A stretch of 45,748 nucleotides of DNA from JAKOQB01 sp036824465 (GTDB lineage: Bacteria; Pseudomonadota; Gammaproteobacteria; Burkholderiales; Burkholderiaceae_F). This document shows positions 40,446 to 45,748 of the stretch, one piece after another. The DNA lies in contig DAITAC010000022.1 of the NCBI GenBank assembly GCA_036824465.1, positions 1-45,748 on the forward strand. The letters are read 5' to 3'. The notes under the pieces are model-generated. The model was not told the DNA's origin. It saw only the letters and a list, made by a program, of their open reading frames with translations, and did no database searches. The position numbers were made by a program, and so were the translations under genes. Position 1 is the first letter of the stretch; each line of letters starts with the position of its first letter.

Positions 40446-42092
40446 ATGTCAAGGATATCGAGCTATTGGCTTCTTCTTGCAATCACAAGCTGCCTGTTCA
40501 TGGTGCAGCCCGCGGTAGCGGCGGGTGAGAGCACGGGCAATCTCGTCAGCGCCGAGTGGCTCGAGAAAAACTTCAGGAGCGGCGATGTTCTGCTGCTCGA
40601 TGCGTCGCCTGCCCAGATGTACGCGGCATCGCACATTCCCGGAGCGGTCAACGTCGATATCTTCAGCTTCGGCGGTCGCGAGGTTCCCGCCGCCGAAATG
40701 GAACGGCGCCTGCAGTCATGGGGAGTGAGCGCCGGAAAGAAGATCGTCCTATACGACCAGGGCGGCACCTACATGGCGACCAGCCTCTTCTTTGACCTCT
40801 ACTATCACGGGGTTCCGGCGACCGACCTCTTCGTCCTCGACGGCGGCCTGGCCAAGTGGCAGGCGATGGGCGGCCCGGTCACGAAGGACTCTTCGCCGGC
40901 ACCGCAAAAGGGTTCGTTCCGAATCGCGACGTTGAAGGAGGACGTGCGCGTCAGGCTGCCGGAGTTCCTCGTCGCCTCCGGTGACCCGGTGAACAACGCA
41001 CTCGTCGAGGCGCTGGATCCCGGCTACCACTTCGGCGCAAGCAAGTTCTTCGATCGGGCCGGCCATGTACCCAACGCGATCCTGCTGCCGAGCGCGGACT
41101 TCTACAACGCCGACAAGACGTTCAAATCCGCCGACGAGATCAGCAGGATGCTGGCCTACCTGGGCATCAAACCCGAACAGCAGGTCCATTCCCATTGCGG
41201 CGGCGGTATCGCCGCCAGCGTGCCGTTCTTCGCCATGAAGTTCATGCTGAACTACCCCAAGGTCAAGCTCTACAAAGAATCCCAACTCGAATGGCTGCGC
41301 GACGACAGGGGACTGCCCTTCTGGACGTACGACGCACCGTATCAACTGCGCGAAAGACACTGGCTGAACGGATGGGGCAGCCAGATGATGAGGATGTTTG
41401 GCGTAGCGAAACTGAGCGTCGTCGATGTGCGTCCAGCCGAATCATTCAAGCAGGGACACGTGCCGTTTGCGCTGAACATTCCCGCGGACGTGTTCAGGAA
41501 CCATGTCACCCAGCCCGCAAAACTGGCCGCAATCCTGGGCGCGGCGGGCGTTGACGCGACTCATGAAGCGGTGATCATTTCGGACGGGGGATTGAACGCA
41601 AGCTCGGCCCTGGCCTTCCTCATGCTGGAGAAGCTGGGACAGAAAAAAGTGTCCGTCCTCACGGACTCGGTCGACGATTGGGGGCTCGGCGGCCTCCCGC
41701 TGACCAAAGAGGCGACCGTGGTGGGACCCAGGAAGTCGCCGCAGGACATGGCCGTTCCCGTAACGTCCTATCCTGCCAACGTGCGCCCGGACGTGGTGAT
41801 CAGCGACGCGACCGGCGCCAACGGGCTGTACCCCAAGGTCTTCATCGCTTCGGGCAGAACGGTCCCGGCGAAAAAGCAGGACGGAATAGTCGTTCACGTC
41901 CCCTACACCGATCTTCTCAATTCCGACGGCACGCCCAAACCCGCGAAAGACCTCTGGAGCATCCTCGTCAAGGCCGGCGTCCCCCGATACGCCGAGATCA
42001 TCTGTGTTTCCGACGATCCGGGCGAGGCCGCAGCGAACTACTTCATCCTGAAGTTGATGGGTTACCCGGATGTGAAGGTGCTGGTGACATAA
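40446..42092 (+). CDS. Exported protein with four rhodanese domains, one apparently catalytic
   Basis: The 548-residue protein starts behind GGGAGGAG and has a signal peptide (YWLLLAITSCLFMVQPAVAA). Four rhodanese-like units follow. Their active-site loops read VLYDQGGTY (near 102), HSHCGGGIAAS (Cys251), VIISDGGLNAS (near 377) and IICVSDDPGEA (near 518). Only the second has the persulfide-forming cysteine at the loop position; the first, third and fourth look inactive, with the fourth carrying a cysteine displaced upstream. Rhodaneses move sulfane sulfur from thiosulfate or mercaptopyruvate. Periplasmic location in an organism with dsr genes suggests thiosulfate or polysulfide handling. It stands apart from the dsr operon, convergent with the binding-protein gene. 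Confidence 0.9.
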   Translation: MSRISSYWLLLAITSCLFMVQPAVAAGESTGNLVSAEWLEKNFRSGDVLLLDASPAQMYAASHIPGAVNVDIFSFGGREVPAAEMERRLQSWGVSAGKKIVLYDQGGTYMATSLFFDLYYHGVPATDLFVLDGGLAKWQAMGGPVTKDSSPAPQKGSFRIATLKEDVRVRLPEFLVASGDPVNNALVEALDPGYHFGASKFFDRAGHVPNAILLPSADFYNADKTFKSADEISRMLAYLGIKPEQQVHSHCGGGIAASVPFFAMKFMLNYPKVKLYKESQLEWLRDDRGLPFWTYDAPYQLRERHWLNGWGSQMMRMFGVAKLSVVDVRPAESFKQGHVPFALNIPADVFRNHVTQPAKLAAILGAAGVDATHEAVIISDGGLNASSALAFLMLEKLGQKKVSVLTDSVDDWGLGGLPLTKEATVVGPRKSPQDMAVPVTSYPANVRPDVVISDATGANGLYPKVFIASGRTVPAKKQDGIVVHVPYTDLLNSDGTPKPAKDLWSILVKAGVPRYAEIICVSDDPGEAAANYFILKLMGYPDVKVLVT

Positions 42093-42101
42093 GCGCGTCG
42101 T

Positions 42102-42842
42102 TCAACTCGACGAAGGTGCCACCGTGACGCCCTGCACCTTGTGCCTGGCGATCAGACCGGCAACGAATCCCGTGCGGATGACTTCCTGCACGAAATCGCG
42201 CAGATAGGCCGCTGCGAGTTTGCGGTTGATCGGTGTGCCGATCGCCTGCTGGATCGCGGTGAAGCGGCCTTCCAGCAAGCGTGAGCCCGGGTGTTTCTGC
42301 TGATCCAGGATCAGGCGCGGTTTCAGTCCGGCAAGCACATCGAGCTTCTCGTTCAGGAACAACTGATACGAACCTTCGAGGCCAGCCGCCCGATGCAGCG
42401 TCGCGTGCTTGAGCGTGCGGCGCAGGTACATGTCGTACGCCGCTTTGTCAGCCACGGCGATTCGCACGCCGGGGCGGTCGACGTCATCGATCGTGCGGAG
42501 CGGTGAGTCGGCGAGCACGAGATAAGTCGCTTCGATTTCGACGTACGCGGACGTGAAAGCAATCTCGCTCGCGCGCAACGGGTCCGCGCCGATCAGGCCG
42601 ACATCCCACGCGCCGGACGATGCCGCGGCGGCAAGGTCACCGGGTGACGGGTACCTCACGAATTGCGGCGGCACATCGAGGCGCCGCGCGAGTTCGCGCC
42701 CAATATCGGGCGCAATGCCCGCCGGCTCGCCGGTGTCCGACCCCTTGTTCACCAGCAGGAAGTTCGACAGGTTGAGTCCGACGTTCAGCGTGCCGCTCGG
42801 CGCGAGTTCGGTGCGAACGGCAGAAGAGACTGCGTTGGTCAT
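42102..42842 (-). CDS. Family 3-type solute-binding protein without an evident signal peptide, 246 residues
   Basis: The protein has the type II periplasmic-binding fold of family 3 (amino-acid) binding proteins: GTLNVGLNLSNFLLVN, GIAPDIGRELARRLDV, WDVGLIGADPLRASEIAFTS and PGVRIAVADKAAYDMY. It begins directly with the mature domain (MTNAVSSAVRTELAPSGTLN), and no hydrophobic leader or upstream extension is visible, so it may be cytoplasmic, possibly a ligand-binding sensor or an enzyme-like protein, or it may have lost its signal. No permease or ATPase gene adjoins it. A broken paralogue lies at 40160-40300. Confidence 0.85.
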   Translation of the reverse strand: MTNAVSSAVRTELAPSGTLNVGLNLSNFLLVNKGSDTGEPAGIAPDIGRELARRLDVPPQFVRYPSPGDLAAAASSGAWDVGLIGADPLRASEIAFTSAYVEIEATYLVLADSPLRTIDDVDRPGVRIAVADKAAYDMYLRRTLKHATLHRAAGLEGSYQLFLNEKLDVLAGLKPRLILDQQKHPGSRLLEGRFTAIQQAIGTPINRKLAAAYLRDFVQEVIRTGFVAGLIARHKVQGVTVAPSSS

Positions 42843-42988
42843 GGTTCAGTGGCAAACACTTTGATTGACTGGGGACGATGATGCCCGAAGTCCCTCATCC
42901 ATGTTCTCTCGGCACGGTTGCTGCGCACTTTTCTTGACGCTCGCGCGGCGCGCGAGCACCATCGACGTCCACTTCCGGGGGCACACCG

Positions 42989-43669
42989 ATGAACTACGCG
43001 CAAGCGATGCAGGGCCTGTCGACCTGTGACATCTCGGATGCCTGCGACGCGCTGGGCATCGCGGCGGTCACTGACGGCGGCGTGAAAGCGGTGCACGCAG
43101 GCTGTCGGCCGATCTGCGGGCCGATCTCGACCTGCCACATGTCGCCGCAGGGAAAGATCGAGATCGTCATCGGCACCATCGGCCCGATGCTGACCGCGGC
43201 TGCCGGTTCGATCTTTCTCGTCTCCTCCGACGGCAACATGCAACTGAACACCATCGGTTCGCTGGTCGCGGTGGTGGCGGTCCAGTCGCGTCTGGCGGGC
43301 GCGATCGTCGACGGTTGCGTACGCGACGTGCAGGGTATGCAGGATCTGGGATTCTCCACCTACGCACGCGGCACGGTCGTGCCGTCGGTGCGCAGCCGCA
43401 TGGCGATCGATTCGATCAACGAGCCGATCCGTTTCGCCGGACACGAAGTGTGCCCCGGCTGGATCGCGGCGGCCGATGTCAACGGCGTGATCGTGTTTCC
43501 GCCGGAGCGCGCGCGCGAAATTTTCGAGCTGGCCTGGCGCGCGATCGCACTGGAGAAGAAGATGTTCCAGCACATCCAGCACGGCGGTGATGCGATTGCG
43601 CTTCACAAGGCGATGAAGTACGACCTCTCGATGCAAGATCAGTTGGGCGACCGGAGTCTCCTCAAATGA
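42989..43669 (+). CDS. RraA-like (HMG/CHA aldolase-type) family protein, 226 residues
   Basis: The protein carries the RraA-like fold signature: STCDISDACDALGI near the start, then AGAIVDGCVRDVQGMQDLGF, with the Arg-Asp of the substrate/metal pocket, and WIAAADVNGVIVFP. Members range from RNase E regulators (RraA) to 4-hydroxy-4-methyl-2-oxoglutarate/4-carboxy-4-hydroxy-2-oxoadipate aldolases and related lyases. The context, coupled by a 4-bp overlap to a Bug-type binding protein and near a second family member, favours a metabolic aldolase/lyase over RNase E regulation. Confidence 0.86.
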   Translation: MNYAQAMQGLSTCDISDACDALGIAAVTDGGVKAVHAGCRPICGPISTCHMSPQGKIEIVIGTIGPMLTAAAGSIFLVSSDGNMQLNTIGSLVAVVAVQSRLAGAIVDGCVRDVQGMQDLGFSTYARGTVVPSVRSRMAIDSINEPIRFAGHEVCPGWIAAADVNGVIVFPPERAREIFELAWRAIALEKKMFQHIQHGGDAIALHKAMKYDLSMQDQLGDRSLLK

Positions 43670-44634
43670 CCACGCTGCGAAATTTCTGCCTGTGCCTGCT
43701 TGCGACCGTCGTCTCGCTGCAAGCCCATGCCCAGGGCTATCCGAACAAACCGATTCGCATCGTGGTGCCGGTGGCCACCGGCGGAATCGCGGACTATTAC
43801 TCGCGCGTCATCGGCACCAAGCTCACGGAGGCATGGGGCCAGCCGGTAATCGTCGAGAACCGCGCCGGCGGCGGCGGCAACATTGGCGCCGATGTCGTGG
43901 CGAAATCCGCACCCGACGGCTACACGCTGGTGATGGGCTTTGTCGGCTCGCACGCGGTGAACCAGTTCCTATTCGACAAGATGCCGTACGACACGCAGCG
44001 CGACTTCGTGCCGGTGGCGATGGTGATCGAGGCGGAGGGATTGCTCGCGGTGCACCCGTCGATGCCGATCCATACGGTGGCCGACCTGATCAAGCTGGCG
44101 CGCGCCCAACCCGGCAAGCTGTCGTACGGTTCAGGCGGCGTGGGAACGTCGAGCCATCTTGCAGGCGAGCTCTTCAAGTCGATGACCAGGACATTCATCG
44201 TGCACATCCCTTACCGCGGCAATTCCCCCGCGGTCACCGATCTTCTCGGCGGCCACGTCAACATGGCGTTCGCCACGCTGCCGACCGTGATTCCGCACGT
44301 ACGCGCGGGCAAACTGCGCGGCATTGCCGTGATCGGCAGTGCACGTTCGGCGGCAATTCCGAATCTGCCGACCGTCGCCGAGGCGGGTGTGCCGGGGTTC
44401 TCCGTGAACAACTGGATCGGCTTGTTCGCGCCCGCGGGTACTCCTCGTGAAATCGTGCTGCGCCTGAATGCCGAGGTGATGCGGATCATGCAACTGCCCG
44501 AGGTCAGGCGGCGCATGGAGGTCGAAGGCGAACGCCATGAGCCCAACTCCCCCGAACAGTTTGCCGAGTTCCTGCGGCAGGAGACGTCGAAGTGGGAAAA
44601 GGTCGTGAAGACCGCCGGCATCAAGGCCGAGTGA
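43666..44634 (+). CDS. Bug/TctC-family solute-binding protein, 322 residues
   Basis: A signal peptide (LCLLATVVSLQAHAQ) precedes YPNKPIRIVVPVATGGIADY, the standard start of mature Bug proteins, and VENRAGGGGNIGADVVAKS is also diagnostic. Such proteins bind carboxylates; they are massively expanded in Burkholderiales and usually lack an adjacent permease, as here. The ATG overlaps the preceding stop (ATGA). Its ligand may be the substrate or precursor for the two RraA-like proteins on each side. Confidence 0.94.
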   Translation: MTTLRNFCLCLLATVVSLQAHAQGYPNKPIRIVVPVATGGIADYYSRVIGTKLTEAWGQPVIVENRAGGGGNIGADVVAKSAPDGYTLVMGFVGSHAVNQFLFDKMPYDTQRDFVPVAMVIEAEGLLAVHPSMPIHTVADLIKLARAQPGKLSYGSGGVGTSSHLAGELFKSMTRTFIVHIPYRGNSPAVTDLLGGHVNMAFATLPTVIPHVRAGKLRGIAVIGSARSAAIPNLPTVAEAGVPGFSVNNWIGLFAPAGTPREIVLRLNAEVMRIMQLPEVRRRMEVEGERHEPNSPEQFAEFLRQETSKWEKVVKTAGIKAE

Positions 44635-44663
44635 ACTGCACCAATCACTGAAAGCGGACAAAC

Positions 44664-45347
44664 ATGGATACGAACCAGAGGGGTCTGATTGCCGAATACC
44701 GGATACTTTCAACCGCCAACGTATCGGACGGACTCGATCGACTCGGCATCAAGGGATGCCCGCACGGCATCGGGCCGTTGTGGGACGCGTGCGGCAAGAT
44801 CGTCGGGCCGGCCGCCACGCTCAAACTCGTACCGGTGGGCCAGGCCGAAGAGTCGCCGGTGCTCGGCACCCTTGAGGCCGTCAAGCGCGGTCACCCCGGC
44901 GACGTGCTGGTGATCGATCAGGCGGGGCGCATGGACGTGAACAGCTACGGCGGCGTCGCCGGGTTCACCACGCGCCACTTTGGCCTCGTCGGCTGCGTGA
45001 TCGACGGCGTGACCCGCGACATCGACGAGTTCAAGCAGTTGAACCTGCCCGTCTATGGCCGCGGCTTCATCCAGCAATCGATCCGCAATCGCTGCGCGTG
45101 CGCGGGCTACGGCATCGAAGTGCAACTCGGCGGCGTGACGGTACACCCGGGCGACCTGATCGTCGCGGACGAGAACGGCATCTGCGTGGTGCCGAGGGAC
45201 AAGATCATTGAAGTGCTTCAGTTTGCCAAGCTCTTCAAGTCGATCGAGGACAACGTGATCGAGGCCGTGCGCAGCGGCACCGATCCGGTGGTCGCGCACG
45301 ACCGTGTGCGCTACGACATGATGACGAAAGCGGGGTACAAGCCATAG
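44664..45347 (+). CDS. RraA-like (HMG/CHA aldolase-type) family protein, second copy, 227 residues
   Basis: The pattern is STANVSDGLDRLGIKG, VGCVIDGVTRDIDEFKQLNL, VYGRG and VHPGDLIVADENGICVVP, all RraA-family. It is only distantly similar to the copy at 42989, so the pair is probably not a recent duplication. It lies 29 bp after the Bug protein gene in the same direction, suggesting a three-gene unit. Role as an aldolase/lyase is inferred from the family. Confidence 0.86.
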   Translation: MDTNQRGLIAEYRILSTANVSDGLDRLGIKGCPHGIGPLWDACGKIVGPAATLKLVPVGQAEESPVLGTLEAVKRGHPGDVLVIDQAGRMDVNSYGGVAGFTTRHFGLVGCVIDGVTRDIDEFKQLNLPVYGRGFIQQSIRNRCACAGYGIEVQLGGVTVHPGDLIVADENGICVVPRDKIIEVLQFAKLFKSIEDNVIEAVRSGTDPVVAHDRVRYDMMTKAGYKP

Positions 45348-45748
45348 GGTTGCCGCCGCGAAAGCGGCCATTCGTTCACCCTCCAATCGCAGGAGTGTCG
45401 AGCTCGAATTGCCGAAACTGCACCGACAACGGTCGTTCAGCGGTGCTTTCGACCCTCTTGCGGTCCTTCAAGTCGACGGTAAGCGGTCGTTAAGAATCTT
45501 CCCCAATGCGGACGCTCAACGACATCAATCTCAGCAGCGAGCAAAGCGAGTCGGCTGCAACGTTTAGCCGCACTGTCGGGCACCGACACTGCCGAGTAGC
45601 CGTACGTCTATTCCTGCGTGACCCTCGCCCGGCACACAGGGCGATGCGGTGCCGGACCCTCCGTACGCTAGCGAACATTGCAACTGATCGATATCAGTGC
45701 ACGTGACGAATGAGCTGCGTACATTCAGATCGCCGGTCAAAGCTGGCC
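45348..45748. other. 401-bp stretch with no supported gene; short repeat-like motifs
   Basis: I see no credible coding region to the window edge; a 66-codon frame at 45506-45706 lacks a ribosome binding site and known motifs. Just after the preceding stop there is a 5-bp stem with a GAAA loop (GCCGC/GCGGC, 45355-45368), not followed by a T-tract. Variants of one short motif recur: AAAGCGGCCATTCGTTCA, AACGGTCGTTCAGCGG and AAGCGGTCGTTAAG. They look like traces of a degenerate dispersed repeat. Confidence 0.4.

Noticed and set aside
45506..45706. 66-codon plus-strand frame near the right edge
   Set aside because: No ribosome binding site, no motif and irregular composition; reported only as part of a non-coding stretch.

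Overview
The window is a GC-rich, gene-dense chromosome segment, most likely from a sulfur-oxidising betaproteobacterium (Burkholderiales/Rhodocyclales-like). The evidence is an oxidative-type dsr operon (dsrEFH and dsrL present) beside several transport types common in such bacteria: TRAP, Bug/TctC-type and Liv-type. This placement is inference; no rRNA or other phylogenetic marker lies in the window.

Left part (1-15050). A SlyD-like prolyl isomerase runs off the left edge. It is followed by a 53-residue ORF and a frame-disrupted 3' remnant of aprA (APS reductase alpha). On the minus strand then lies a tightly packed sulfur-oxidation operon read as dsrA-B-E-F-H-C-M-K-L-J-O-P-N-R plus a YeeE/YedE sulfur transporter gene. 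DsrAB is the reverse-type sulfite reductase. DsrEFH and DsrC pass persulfide sulfur to it, DsrMKJOP is the membrane complex that acts on DsrC, DsrL is the flavoprotein partner, DsrN amidates the sirohaem precursor and DsrR is an A-type accessory protein. No dsrS is seen.

Divergent from dsrA (15338-20563, plus strand) is an accessory sulfur block. It holds a 79-residue protein, a Cas6-like RNA-binding-fold protein with no CRISPR array, a tandem TusA-TusA fusion, a 270-bp structured element with 24-bp perfect terminal inverted repeats, a DsrC-family protein lacking both C-terminal cysteines (RspA-like), an unknown helical protein, a TauD-like dioxygenase and a 523-residue unknown. A Cas6-like protein embedded among TusA, DsrC-family and dsr genes is the least conventional feature here. 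It suggests an RNA-linked or regulatory sulfur-relay role, which is inference.

Middle part (20565-31361). A YcbK-like peptidase gene and a CBS-domain gene precede a sugar-acid catabolic cluster. On the minus strand it has a GntR regulator, TRAP transporter (DctQMP) and UxaA-family dehydratase; divergently it has an SDR, an FAH-family hydrolase and a 2-hydroxyacid dehydrogenase. The order fits import, dehydration, oxidation and cleavage of a sugar acid to pyruvate plus a 2-hydroxy acid, as in the non-phosphorylative L-fuconate/L-rhamnonate routes. A candidate GntR operator lies in the divergent promoter.

Right part (31417-45748). A second GntR regulator faces a Liv-type ABC system in which LivM, LivG and LivF are one polypeptide. 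That system is followed by a lambda-crystallin-type dehydrogenase, a BKACE enzyme and an SDR, probably a beta-hydroxy/beta-keto acid pathway. Next come an IS91-type transposase remnant, an unknown exported protein, a decayed solute-binding-protein fragment, a four-rhodanese exported protein, an intact paralogue of the decayed binding protein, and two RraA-like genes flanking a Bug/TctC-type binding protein. The last 400 bp contain no gene I can support.
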